Shown: positions 11,303 through 23,560 of the stretch, piece by piece
Layout of the letters: each line of letters opens with the position of its first letter
Position numbering within the stretch: the stretch's first letter is position 1
Origin: Symsagittifera roscoffensis
Taxonomy: Eukaryota > Xenacoelomorpha > Acoela > Convolutidae
Direction of reading: 5' to 3'
Assembly (NCBI RefSeq): GCF_963678635.1
Contig: NC_087066.1
Span: forward strand, 67,157,477 to 67,221,476
DNA: 64,000 nucleotides
The notes under the pieces: model-generated
What the model saw: the letters and a program-made list of their open reading frames with translations, nothing else
Told to the model about the DNA's origin: nothing
Databases searched by the model: none
Made by a program: the position numbers and the translations under genes

Positions 11303-14300
11303 CTTTGGACTTGGACATTTTTTTCAGCCCTTTAAGCAGCTGTTTTGCCTTCTCGGGGTCCGAGCCAAGAGGAGAGACGACCGAGTTAGTATTGGAAGCA
11401 GGCGACGAATTCAAAGAGGGATCCAACCCGGTGCTGTACTGCTGCATGATCTCATCTATGAGTTGGGTGAGCTTGTTGTCCTCGTCCTCTGCCTCTTGGT
11501 CTATCTGTTCCTGTGTCAGTTGTCTGTCGTTGCGTCTCTTCAACATCCGCGATGGGAATCCGATCCAGGGTCCGATCCAGTCGAAGAAGATGCGCGCTAT
11601 CTTCAAACCGAAGATTAATTTTTAAATCTCTTCTCAATTTACAAAACTGAACTGAGTAAGCTAACAGCGCAAAATAGCCATGAAATGAGATGTAATTAAC
11701 TTAAGTAAAAAAAATGTTGTTTTCAATTTTTGTTCTAACTAATAACTTGTAAACTGAACTTGATAATGAATAGCTCAACCAAAATTACGAGACGAGACCA
11801 TGAAAGCAGGGATATAGGTATAAAATAGAAAAAAGCGTTTTTTATCTACTGCATAATAGCAGCTCAAGACGGTGCTAGCTCACCTTTTCCGGCACTGGTT
11901 TGACAGTGGCGTGGTGATGGAGGGTGAGGACTAGGGTAGTGATGATGAGAGACAGGGCCACTATCACTATACACAGCAGGTAGTACTTTCCTGGAAATAT
12001 ATGCACTTAATTGTAGTCATTACCAGTGTTTTAGGGACAAACCTGACTGCTATAGTGTAGGTAAATTGGCTACTAAAAACTTGAAGTAACAAATGATCGA
12101 TCTTAAATTAAGTTAAGTTAAGACCAATTATCCACGAGGGAAAGGACCAACATACAAGCTGTACAGCTCATCACGGCGAACCGCTGTTGTGCCCCTGCTT
12201 AAGAACTACATGCAACTTTTTTGGTTATTTTTTTGGGCTGGGTAATGATGCCTCACCCTCAAGCAACGAGCACTTCTTCAAATATTTTGCAAACGATTGG
12301 TTTCATCGTGACTTGGCCGCAAAGATAAACCAAAGAATTGCACTTTTTAATAAAAGTTCGGAATTTCACAATTGATCAAAAATGATCTAACCTATGATTG
12401 GGAAGCTTTTAGAAGACGCAGGTATGAACTCCGAAATGATGAGCAAATTGACACACAACGACAGAAACACAGTGATTCCGAATCCCACTTTCTCGCCCGA
12501 GTCGGAGGGCAAGAGAAAGGCCACGAATGCCAGACCCGATATAAGTCCAGTGGGTATGACTAGATTCATCTCGTAGAACTGGCTCTTCCGTTCCAGGATG
12601 ATGTAATAGTCGAGGTATGAGAATCGGCCGACGTTGTCGAACTTGTGCTCGCATCTTTTGGCACTGCTCCTCAGCCAACTCCACTGGTTGTGGTCTATGT
12701 AGTTACTAAATTCAGCTCAAGCCTAACTTACGAAAAATTGCATCGTTTGTATCAATAAATCAGTTTACTCTTTCTCGTCATTTTATGATATAAGAATAAT
12801 CGATAAAAAATCCAAAAAAAAACTGCTTTGCTGATTTCGATATTTCTTGATGATTCAAGAACCAGAAATGTTCCAAGCTTTTTTGACAAGACGGTTGTTT
12901 GAAGCGCTTTGTCAATGTGGTTTTTGTTTTGACCCATTTCTCTAGAATGACACTTTTTGGCACACGTTTTTATCATTTAAATCTATTTATGGATACGGAT
13001 ACGACAACAATTATTATCGTAAATGTATACAAGTGACCAAGGCACCAGAAGCTGGCTTTCTCGAGAAAGGACCAAAAAAATATTGATCGTGTTTTTTTTT
13101 TGGCGAGCGCTCTCTTTCAAATTAGTATATATTGGCGCCCAAGGCGTCTTTAGAAAAAATTAGGGCTTTTCGGGCGAAAATGGTTGTCTTTAAATAATAT
13201 CAAAGATCCCTGAAAGAGGGGGCGTGCACCACCCCCCCCCCCTTATCTGTACCTGCAGGGCACCGTATAAAATTTGCATCGTTCTTTGGTTGCCATTACT
13301 CAATGGTTGCAAAAACCTGCATTGAAATTTAAAAGGAGCAGGATAAGAACTCTGTCAGTCTCTACCTTCTGTCGATGGTGTCTGAGTTGATCTGCACATC
13401 TATCTCGTCCATGCCATGGGTCCATGAACCCACTATGAAGTGACACAGCTGCGTGTCATAAGGAAAGTGGCTGTAACAACAAACAATCAATCTGGCTCAT
13501 ATGGAACGAAAGAGGACGCCGCGAATCTAATCGCCCGTTTTAAGGCTAAGTCGGTGCCTGGTAGCGAAGTTAATTCGACAATTAACGCTAAATTATAAAA
13601 TTTAAACGAGTTTTCTTCGGAAAAATAGAATTCGACATCTGATTATGCGTCTAGACAGCATTCGATTAAGCTATGGTCAGTTATGTTTTGTGGATTTTGA
13701 TCTCAACTGAACCTTAGATACAGCGGAGTTTATACAGATGTCAACGACAGTGAAGTGACTCACAGGACGTTCATGCGACATGTGACCTGTTTGACCAGGG
13801 GCTGGTTCCACACCACAGTTCCATTGTAGAACACCATCAGAGGCAGCACCGTCACCTCCCGAATCGGCTCAAACTCACCCACACTACAAAGTAGAAAAGA
13901 TAGGATTCATCAATCAGCTTTACCAAATAAGTTAGAAAACTATGGAGATGCCACGAGACAGTCTGATGTTGTTTTTTTGTATGTTCCCAAGTCGCAATAT
14001 ATTGCAGTACAGATAACTTTTATATTTTCAGGAGTTTGGAAAAAATTTGTTTTACATTTCTTGTTGTATGTTTTTGTATATGTTAATTCTGAATGACTGG
14101 TGGTGCAGTATCTGTAGAGTAAAATTCACAGCACCTGTTCTGTATGATGACATCTGGCAGCCACACTTCCACGGGGTCATATCTCAACACCTCAATTCCA
14201 TCATAGTCCTCGGGATTCCACGACAGGAACTCATCCACCCACGACTAACAATAGACACAATTAGGTATTTACGGTTAGGATTACTCATCTACGAGGGAAA

Positions 14301-15020
14301 TGATCCACATACGAAATCTTCAACTCTATATGAAAACCCATTCGTGAGCCCTTGTGTTTGATTACTGTGTGCAATTTCTTGGGTTCGTTTTCTGGCCTGA
14401 TAATTATAGCCTTACTCGCAGGCAACGGGCACAGATCATTGCGGGCCTCAAACCATCGATTTTAAGGCTGATATACGCAGACCTTCGCTTCTTTTACTTA
14501 TAAATAATAAGTCATAAGGCTAACTGTGAAAAATTGGACAGAGAGTTTTAATATTCAAATATAGATTCTATTTGAGAAATAATTCTCTGAAATTAGTCAA
14601 GCCTCTGAGATTAGTTTTCTGTCAATCGTGAGAAATCAATAAACTTTCAAGTCATCACTTATTACTTACACTTCGTTGCCAAATCAGAACCACAATCTTT
14701 TCATGCTTCACATCCTGAAAAAAAAACCTTGCTCATTTTTGACAAAAAAGCTAATTATCTTTTTGGTTAAGAAAAGCGAATATGTTTGAATTTTTATTTC
14801 TGTCAGTTCCAGTTTTTTTGAAGCCTATTTCACAATTTATAGATTACTTCACTTACTACTTCGATCAGCTGGTTGAGTGCGAACCCGTAGGTGACTTGGA
14901 GTGTCTTCCGTTGGTTTCTGAGGGGACGATAGTACTTGTTGTAGCCATCTGCTAGCTCACTGTATAATTCATCAGACACCAATTGAGCAGCAGATTTGTC
15001 CACTTTCGAATAGGCAAAAC
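11303..15020 (-). CDS. Nicotinic-type Cys-loop ligand-gated ion channel subunit (partial)
   Basis: Subunit of a pentameric neurotransmitter-gated channel in the plasma membrane. Exons in gene order: 14857-15020, 14670-14714 (45 nt, the size of a conserved nicotinic receptor exon), 14135-14244, 13764-13883, 13366-13470, 12392-12705, 11884-11990, 11303-11600. All have GT-AG sites and agreeing phases, giving about 421 codons. Visible landmarks: the extracellular domain with DEFLSWNP and WLPDVI; a Cys-loop C-x13-C containing HFPYDTQLC; TM1 (YEMNLVIPTGLISG); the GEK filter motif and TM2; FPIIGKYYL entering TM3; then a cytoplasmic loop. The GEK motif points to cation selection. Loop C has a single Cys (AKRCEHKF) rather than the vicinal pair of alpha subunits, so it reads as a non-alpha subunit. 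Missing: the signal-peptide exon upstream of 15020 and TM4. The last ORF runs into a stop at 11295, but AAAG|GTCAGT at 11303 is a fair donor, so a TM4 exon probably lies further left, unrecognised. Confidence 0.9.
12121..12270. repeat. Family C repeat inside a receptor intron
   Basis: Shares an ordered set of motifs with 20531-20699: agaccaa, cacaaggga-like cacgaggga, agctgt.cagctc, cgg.gaacc.ct, gggctgg, gcctcaccc and aagcaacgag. The palindromic agctgttcagct core is characteristic. It is probably a short interspersed element, class not determined. Confidence 0.6.
14276..14432. repeat. Family C repeat, diverged copy in a receptor intron
   Basis: Retains ctacgagggaaatgatcc, acatacga, gagcccttg, a ctggcctgataat block and gcaggcaacggg in the same order as the copies at 12121 and 20531, but is more diverged. 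It lies between the 45 nt exon and the 110 nt exon of the receptor gene. Confidence 0.45.
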
Positions 15021-17321
15021 CTAAAAGACAGAGACGCCTTCATTACAAAAAGGAAACAAAATCCTGTATTCACCCGGAGAACAACAGGAAAAGGTTACTA
15101 AAGTCTACCAGAGTTTGCATTTACTACTTGTGCTTCAACAAATGATTTCCAGCTACCAGTAGATGCTCTTCCAATTTATTTTGGACCCTAAATTAACAGT
15201 GGAAAAAATTAACGCTTATGGATGGAACACTCATAATCCCTTCTTGACATTTGACCCAACTGATCTTTCGGGCTCCAAATAGTTTCGGCTGGCCCCTTCA
15301 ACTCAAATAACCCACCATCAACCTACAGCAGCTCCGTAGTATGAAATCGAGTCATTTTGCATTTTCTAAAAAGGGCCTGAAAACGCCAATTATGACTTGC
15401 TTTCAAAGACTATGCCTGCGGCGCAGAAAATTTGGTCAAAATAGGGTCTTCATGGTCTTTAGGAAAATCAATTAGGTCGACCTTTAACAAAAAGTTGTCA
15501 AAACTTTTTAAAATTTTCAAAAAAATTCGCCCCCCCCCCCTCCCTCCCTCAACAAAATCCTAGATCCGCCCCTGCGCAGATACTCGGATAATATATGTAT
15601 GAAACATTAATACTTTCGTCACTCAGAATTTCGAAATTTTGTACAAAGCTAGACTAGAAAGTTTTTAGTCAAAGGTTAACTAATTGTAAATCATGGCGAA
15701 AGTAATGATAATACTTTCGGGACTCATATGATAGAAACAAACAAGAAATCAATTCTATCGTAGAGCTTTTTAAGTTTTTCGTCTCTTATTTGCGGGATTT
15801 TCAAAAAACATTTGAAAAAAGAATCAGAAAGGCACAGAATTAATTTTTTTTGGGAAATCGTCTTGCACACAAGTACAATCAAAATAACTAAATAAAATTA
15901 TCAACATAAATAAACTGAGTTTGTTTCCATGCAGGTTGTACAAATGCTTCTGCCTAATCTTCATGAGATTCTTATCATCATTATCAGTATGAGTTACGTC
16001 AATAGATTGCTTGACTTGTTATGTGTCATCTCTTTTCGACTAATTTACATTTTTTGCGATGTCCATTATTGCGATTTCTTTTAAAATACAAACAGATCAT
16101 GTAGAACATCAAGAAGAACAAAAATAGCAGAAAACAACGCTGACTTCGCCAAAATATATTAACCATGTCCCTATTCCCTTGAACAAAATTGTATCCTAAA
16201 GTATGCAGAAAATTTTTGACGTGTTCCACATCTTTTGAAATATCTAGATTAATATCAAAAAATTTATCACGCATGTTATTTTTCAAATCATTTTTTTGTT
16301 TTTGTTGGTTTGAAAAAGGAAAGTAATGAAAGTTTGAATAATTTGAAGATCACTGAATTCTTCTTATGAAAAAATTGGCAAAAAAGACATATAAGTTACT
16401 GAAAATGGTATCATTTTGTTTTATGATTGATTTTTTTGATGATTGGTTTAAATGCGGTTAACTTAAAACAGTTCGTCTTCGTATCGTTTGAATGATATCT
16501 TCAGTTATCCGTATTTCTGAATATTTTTATGATTATTGCGTTTCTGTTTAACAATAATTCAAGTTTCTGCTGAAATTAAAAGTTCTAAAATAAGACTATA
16601 AATCCATTATTTTAAGTTTTTAGTCCTGCTTAAGAAATATACAGAGCAGTGAAAAAAAGTACACAGCAGTGAGCCCATAAAACACTAATTCGTTGTATAA
16701 AAATTTTCAGAGATAGGGAAAATTCTTCTTTTAAAAACTTTTTTGTCCCGCACAGACTAGAAAAAAAACGTTTAAAATAACTATCGGTATTGAAAGAAAT
16801 GCAACTCAGCTAAATGATTCAATTGTGATCCGAAAATTACTGGTTTCGTTTTAAAAAAAGGAAACTGGCAAAAACGATAAAATTTTTGAAATAGTTCTAA
16901 CATCGTGTCACAAGCATGCGATGTCAAATACAAAACGACAAAGAAAAACCGAAAAGTTTTTTTTTCAGGCAGGTTGTGCAAATGTTTTTCAATACATTTT
17001 TTGAAAATTTTATAGTCAGAACCAGGTTGAGACACGTCACAAGATCGTTAGAAACATGTCAACTGACGTCTTTTTTTAAACTAATTTACAGAAAATTTGC
17101 GTTTTATTGTACTCTAAAGTTCAAATAGATAACATAGATAAAATCTAAATCGCAAACAATGATGACTCTGCCAAAATTTTTTTAACTGTGTCTCTATTAT
17201 CTTCAAAAAGGTCGTCTCTTAAAACATGCAGAAAAGATCTGACGTGTGCAACATCTATTGATATCTTTGTTGTGTTAGAAAGATTTCTATTTTTAAAATC
17301 GAGTTATAGGTTATGCTTATT
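15021..17321. other. Upstream region of the receptor gene, no exon recognised
   Basis: The first exon (start codon and signal peptide) of the minus-strand receptor should lie to the right of 15020 but was not recognised. A C-rich run with cctagatccgcccctgcg at about 15531-15576 resembles a transposable-element edge. The ORFs here look like chance. Confidence 0.4.
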
Positions 17322-17512
17322 GATCCGACTTTCGATACGAAAGTAACGGAATATTTGTGCTCGGGATGGGTTTTTTTTTCATTAGACAAATTTTGACTTT
17401 TTAACTAGCCATTTTTGAAAAAATTGTTTTATACTATTTAAAAGTATTGTTGTCTTGAGCTCAAATTGGAAAAGATATTTCACCTGTGATCGTTTTTCGT
17501 AAAGAGACAAAA
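17322..17512 (-). repeat. Family A repeat, 5'-truncated copy
   Basis: Begins with the right-end hairpin actttcgatacgaaagt and gtgctcggga, continues through cttgagctcaaattgg and tatttcacctgtgatcg, then stops abruptly at the ttcgtaaag block. The left two thirds of the element are absent. Confidence 0.8.
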
Positions 17513-18521
17513 AAACAGAAGTTAAAAGTGGCCGTTTCAGTTTAAGAAAATTTCAAACTCGAAGCAAAACTTTTTAGAAGATTTAAATTGAAAGTTTGAT
17601 TCAGTGATTCGATCGTAAAAAGTAGTTGAAAACTTGTTTAAGTCGAAATTATCTCCAAGAGACATTTGACTTGAAATTCCGGGTCAGTCAGCCAGGAGTA
17701 CGACGGGTTACTCAAAATTCGAAATTGAGCATGATATTGGATATATATTTTGGATTTTGGTAACAGATGATTGGTAGCAGTTCCTTATTAAAAAAATGCC
17801 GGGGCATGTTTATATTGAAAAAAAACTGCACCGATTATACTTAAGCAGCTCAAATTTTGTCGGAAAACTGACAGATGAGTCACGCTACGCAGAAGCATTA
17901 TTTTATCAGAAAGGTACATTTTCAGGAATTCCAGTTATAAGTGAAAAGTGTTAGTTTGATAGGTTTTTTAATGCAGCTGTTTCATTTAAATTCCAAATTC
18001 TAAGGCAGAACTGCAGCTTTAAAATAGTAGATCGAGTTTTCAGCGGATTTGTGACAGGGAACATGTTACAAGTGAAAAACATACCTATTTGTGCTACAGC
18101 GAAAATAAATTGTTGGAGTAACATAATCAAAAGTGTTTTGATAAATTGTGATGAAAAGTAAGCTAACTAATCTTCCAATTATTAGAAATAAATAAGAAGA
18201 TTTAGAGATAAATAAAAAAGAGTTGTTTAAAAAGGGTCAGAAGTTTTGTGTTTGCCGTACAATTTGAGGATTATTAGTTAGAGATTTTTGTTGTCACGTC
18301 GTCTCAAAAAGTAATCAATGGAACTACTTTATACCACCAGTGCTAAGCAGCAATAAATAAGTTTGAGATAATTCGAAATGAAAACATGAAGTTGTAAAAA
18401 CGGGTATCTAAAACACAGTTTTAATCTAGTTAAAGTTTGGAGGACAGGAGACGCACATACCATAAAACAACCAATATGCCTTTCCCAGTTAAGCTGAACT
18501 GGTAAACAAAAAGGGATCTCC
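17513..18521. other. Intergenic, nothing recognised
   Basis: No gene or clear repeat supported. Confidence 0.45.
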
Positions 18522-18743
18522 TTAATTCCAAGAGCTCTTTTGCTCCTTTAAAACCAAATAGACTCCCATAAATAGTGCATAAAACGTATTGCTAAACTTA
18601 ATTCCAGTTAACTCCTCAAACGTCGAAACTGTCCGACTATAAGCCTCTGGAAACAGTCCAATTCGCCCCAACATGTTATGCTTTTGTAGTCTTAAACTTC
18701 TGGAAAATAATCCAGTTACAAATTGTTTGAAGTGAGTTTCCAA
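18522..18743 (-). CDS. Possible small ORF or exon, unrecognised
   Basis: A 73-codon ORF with more balanced amino-acid composition than its surroundings. The frame stays open upstream to about 18790, and the nominal first codon is TTG, so if real it would be an exon rather than a whole gene. It contains a mildly hydrophobic stretch near its C-terminus (FYALFMGVYLVL) and ends in TAA. No family is recognised and there is no supporting neighbour, so it may be a fragment of an old mobile element. Confidence 0.2.
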   Translation of the reverse strand: METHFKQFVTGLFSRSLRLQKHNMLGRIGLFPEAYSRTVSTFEELTGIKFSNTFYALFMGVYLVLKEQKSSWN

Positions 18744-19254
18744 CTTGGAAAAGTTGCCACTTCTTCTAGAAGATAGTTTTTGCCAGTCATTTTAAATCTA
18801 AGAGTAAATGCAACTGTCAAGTACATGCAATACAAACTGGTGTACAGGGGTAAAAACAACTAATATTTCACCAAAACAAAAGTTTGTTTTCTAAAACAAG
18901 TAAATCAAAGTGGGCAAAACAGTTCAATAACCGCGGTTGCTGGCAAAATCATAGGCTACGCAAAGAAGTTCAACAAAATGGAAGGACTTCCAAGAAAAAG
19001 AGCATGATACTGCTATATAAATTGCAATATAAATTGCAATTTGGACCAAAAAATGAAACCTTAAATATATTTTTCAATGTTCATCTTTTTCTTTGCGCAG
19101 TTTCAGTACTTCAGTTACATCAGTTCTTCTGCTTCTATGAGAAAACTTTTGCACTCATAGCACGAGTGAATTAGCTTTGGTTCGAATTGTCTTGCTGACT
19201 GGATGATCAATTAACAATTGAATTTTACGTTACTTGAAAACGACGATAAAAATT

Positions 19255-20217
19255 CCCGCACTGACAAAAATGGCTGCGGATCGATTTAAATTGATTTTAA
19301 ATTGATTTTAAATCGATCCAAATCGACTAACAATGTACATTTTCTGAACTTAAATGGATTTTAAATCAGTTTAAAGCCATCTTTTTTGAAAAGTTTGGAT
19401 CGATTTAAGTGTCTAAAAAATCAATTTAAATCGATTTGGATGGATTTTCAGACTCACTAAACTCAATTTTTAAACATACTCTTCAGAAAAAGATTTGAAA
19501 TATTTTATCCTCGATTTTTTCTAAATATAAACACACGTGCCAGATATTATAGAATTCAATAAAATGATCCACATAAATTAGATTTTAAGCTCAAAATATG
19601 CATTGAAGTCATAGAAAATCTTTGTAAATCAGAGTATGGGTAAAATCCTATGTAACAAACCAAAAAGGGTGAAAAAAATTAACTTTTGATCTCAATAATA
19701 TGCAACTAAATCAAAGTAAATCATGAATGTAAATCAGACTTTCAGCAAAAACTTATGAAACGAATCAAGAAAATGGTCAATATAGACCAGTTTTGTAATC
19801 AAAATATGCAAGGAAATCATTGAAATTTATAGATATTTCGTTCTTTTTATTTGGTCGTTTTTAAACTACAATACGCTATGAATGTAAAATTAAAATTGAT
19901 GGGCAATGACTAAATGCAATAAAAACTCAAAACTGATGAAACTCGAATAAAAAGTATCTCTTTAAATCAATTTAAATTTGTTTTATTCCCCTTAAAAACA
20001 AAAACAATCTAGGATTTGAAAAATGATTTAAACTCGATTGGGATCAATTTTTTATCTGGGGTTTAAGATCAAATTAAAATAATTTTAAATCGATCTAAGC
20101 CAATCTTAATCTTTTTTATTTAACCTTTGTTTTTTTCCATACTGCAATCGATCTAAATTTAATCATTGTACTTTTTTCATCTTAAAATTGATCCTAATCC
20201 AGTTTTGTCAGTGCGGG
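19255..20217. mobile_element. 963 bp non-autonomous element with terminal inverted repeats
   Basis: A perfect 15 bp inverted repeat, CCCGCACTGACAAAA, is at 19255-19269 and its complement at 20203-20217. The interior is non-coding and rich in variants of TTAAATCGAT / TTTAAATTGATTT, especially within 200 bp of each end, so the ends can also pair with each other. The flanks read ATT before and TTA after, giving no clear target-site duplication. It looks like a non-autonomous (MITE-like) DNA transposon; superfamily not determined. Confidence 0.8.
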
Positions 20218-20530
20218 TTAGCATGAACAGTTGTTTTGGTCTTAAAAGACACTTCTATATAATTCTTTCTATTCAGAAAAGAATAAGTTGCAAAAAGTTG
20301 CGATTTTTTTTTGAAGTCGGACACTAACCTGAATGAGTGTGACCGTTGATTAACTTAAATTTGATATCGGTCAGATAAATATTTTTACTTGCAGTTAAGC
20401 AAGAAAATATGATTTTGGTTATATGAAAAATTTCACGATTGAAGTTATGCAAGAAACTTTGGACTGATATACTAATAAGACTGTTTGAATTTTTCATTTA
20501 TCTTTGCTTCAAGTCAGCGTAATACCTTAT

Positions 20531-20699
20531 AGACCAAGGAAATTTTAACCACAAGGGAAGAAAGCAAAATACGAGCTGTTCAGCTCTTCGCGGAGAACCA
20601 CTTTTGAGCCCTGGTTAAGATTTCGATGCATTACTGATTAAGATTCCGATTATCGAACTTTCCGGGCTGGTGAATGTTGCCTCACCCCCAAGCAACGAG
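20531..20699. repeat. Family C repeat, best copy
   Basis: Contains agaccaagg, cacaagggaag, the palindromic gagctgttcagctc, ttcgcggagaaccac, gggctggtg and gcctcacccccaagcaacga, matching the copies inside the receptor introns at 12121 and 14276. Non-coding and probably a short interspersed element. Confidence 0.6.
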
Positions 20700-23560
20700 T
20701 TTGAAAAATCAAAATATGTTCGTTTTGTGAATAATTTAGCACTAGAAATTTATTGGCTTTGTGTGTTGTTTTCAAGGCGGCTTTATATTGATCAGTAACT
20801 GCTATAAAAATAATTTTGAAAAAATGTTTTGATTTTGCTAAAAAAAAACTTATGAAGACTATTCGATTTTGATGCTTTTTTGTGGGTCTGTTTGAATCGG
20901 TTACTTAGTTAACCAAACCAGGGGCCTGGCCCAAGGTATAAATGTTTTTTAATTAACTAACCTATGATCACCTCAGATGAGTTCATCGTTTAAACAGCAT
21001 TGCGACCAGTTTTATTTTGTTAATTGTTTTATTATTTAGCAGTTGAAATTGCAAAATGTTTTCCAAGTGAATTGTAGGACATACCAACTTTGTGAATTCA
21101 GTGAAATAAGTGATATACAAACGCACTAAAACAAAGTTTTTATCGCTAATAATCATTAGTTTTAATTAGATTGTTTTTAATTGGTTTTCCTAAACTCTTC
21201 ACTGATGAAAAGTCCAAATTTCTATCAATCTGTATTCGTGTGCAGTAATTATTTTTTGTAATATTTGAATGAAAAAAGTTTGCCACACTCTCATGCAGTG
21301 CAGCACACAAAACTCAATGAGAAGTTTCAAAAATAATCTAAAATATGTTAAAGAAATGTTGGCTTTAAATCGTTTCTTTTAGAGTGCTTATTGTTCTTTG
21401 ATATTCACAAAAAATGTTTCAGCCTTGTTTTTTCTTAAAAAAAACGTGAATTAATTTAGCTTCAGTTGCACAAAACAGTTGGTCTTAAAAAATTAAATCC
21501 GGCAGCAAAACTATGTCTTTGATGAACTATCAATATAATTTTTGTAAAAATAAGCATATAAATAATGAGAATAATTCAAAAGAAAAATCATTTAGTAAGG
21601 AAATAAGAAAAAAAATTGCATTCAGCATCAAAATATGGGCAAAATTTTTGCAAAAAACGGAGATAAAATTATACCAAAAAGTCCACCAACGCGTTCAATC
21701 TGCTGTTTAGCGATATATGATCTGGAAAGGAAAAATATTTCTGTTCAATTTTTCTTCTTGTTTTGTGATATTTCAAAAAATGATTTTCAAAGTTCAAAAA
21801 AATTTCCGTGACAATTTTATTCAACTAAATGCCTCATTTCTGATTGCTCGAGAATTTGCGTTGAAATGTCTATTCTTTTTTCTCGTGAAGATTGATGATA
21901 CTTATCATCATAAAACTCATAATCATAATCAGAATAGTATTAATGATTTAAATCAACAGTGTAAACATGATAAAACTTACTTTTTCTTGACACAGAGAGC
22001 ATTAGTAAAATCGTTAAATATTGTAGCCTAGGTTCGATTGAAAAAAAAAACGATACTGAATTTCAATTTTCAAACAACAAAAAAAATTGAACGTTAACCT
22101 TGCGAACTAGATTCTGCAGATTTAATGAGGCTAAATTACTCAAAAAGAGTAATTTTTTGTGGGAAAGAAAACTATTTAAAGATGCTTTTATAGTGTTTTA
22201 CGATCGGAAAATTACAATGATACTCAATCAAAATAGTTGCCCTTTACAAAGATCTAATTAGTATAACTAGTTTTTTATCAGCAACCCAAAATTTTGAAAA
22301 TACAGTTATTGAGTAGACAGTTCAAACTATTTTTATCGTGTAAATATAATCAAAAATCGTGCTTAGCCTCATCTTCAGCTAATCTTCTAAAACTGCATGA
22401 GCAAAACTTAAAAAAAGTTCCAACCTCATAATCAAGGCGTTTTTTGTCATAAAATTGAATCAGAACCATAATTTTATAAAAATTTTACAGCAGTCATTCT
22501 TAGATGTAAACTTAAATTTTTTAAATCATTGAAATAAAATTGTGATTACGAAGCAACTGCAACAAAAATACAAAAAAACCAAACACACTAGGACAGACGA
22601 CCAATTCAATGAATTAAACTAACATGTATATTTCACTTTTTGGTTTACGATACAAACTAGGTTACCGAGACCAAAAACCAGATCAAACCAATTAACAATT
22701 CCAATTTAATTAAAACAAACTGTGCTCAAACTGAATTTTTCAAAAAAAATGCTAGAAAGAAAAAAATTTAGAAAACAACGCGGATAACACTTGGTAATAC
22801 CTCCTAGAAAAATGATTTGTAAAAAGTTTTTTTTTTTGAGTGATTAGAAGAAAGTTGATTCAAAAATTAACCTCGCAAAAAATTCTATCGCAATTCTTTT
22901 GAAACCAAGAAAATCCCGAGAAGGTTTAATATGATCCTATATTAGACTTAAGCGTCCGACGCCACTATAAACGATTTCAGACTCGAGTGACTTGAACGTT
23001 CAATCTAGGGCAAAAACCGGAAGACTAGCGAGCGAACTAATAACTTTCAGCGTTAGAAAACAATCATGCTTCAGCGTCTTTCATATCTACAATATTCAAC
23101 ACAGAGGCAAAGAGGAGCTTAGCACCACCTGCGATACAACGCAAACATAAAAAACATCGAAAAGTCGACAAAAATAGATCTTCAAAAAAACTAGTTAACC
23201 AAAAAAACTTCGTATGTCTCGATAAAAACAACTAGGGCCTAGTTAAAGCTGGAGAAACGTGTTTGATATTGATTGAATTTGCTATACCGATGATGCACGA
23301 AAAATATGATTTCAAAAAATGGGTTTTGCCCAAAACCTTAGCTGTTTCTCTACTAAAATAAGAGAAGAGTACACAATTTTGAAATAAACAATTTTCCTGA
23401 TGATCTAACATTTCTCCTATAAAAAATTAAAGAGTCTTAGCTACTGCAGGATCAGTTATCGCAATCTGTTCTTGCTAAAAAAAATTTCTAAAAAATGGTC
23501 AAAAGTTTCTAAAAAAACGATCAAAAATTCTAGAAAACGGTCACAGGACTTTCCAAAGTG
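20700..23560. other. Intergenic, nothing recognised
   Basis: No supported gene. A short stretch at about 23100-23145 (acacagaggcaaagagg ... cacctgcgatacaa) resembles 63833-63880 near the right end of the window, suggesting another dispersed repeat. Confidence 0.45.

Noticed and set aside
11452-12684. Shifted-frame ORFs over receptor exons (for example 12409-12684 and 11305-11625)
   Set aside because: They overlap true exons in the wrong frame; the correct frames carry TM1-TM3 and keep splice phase.
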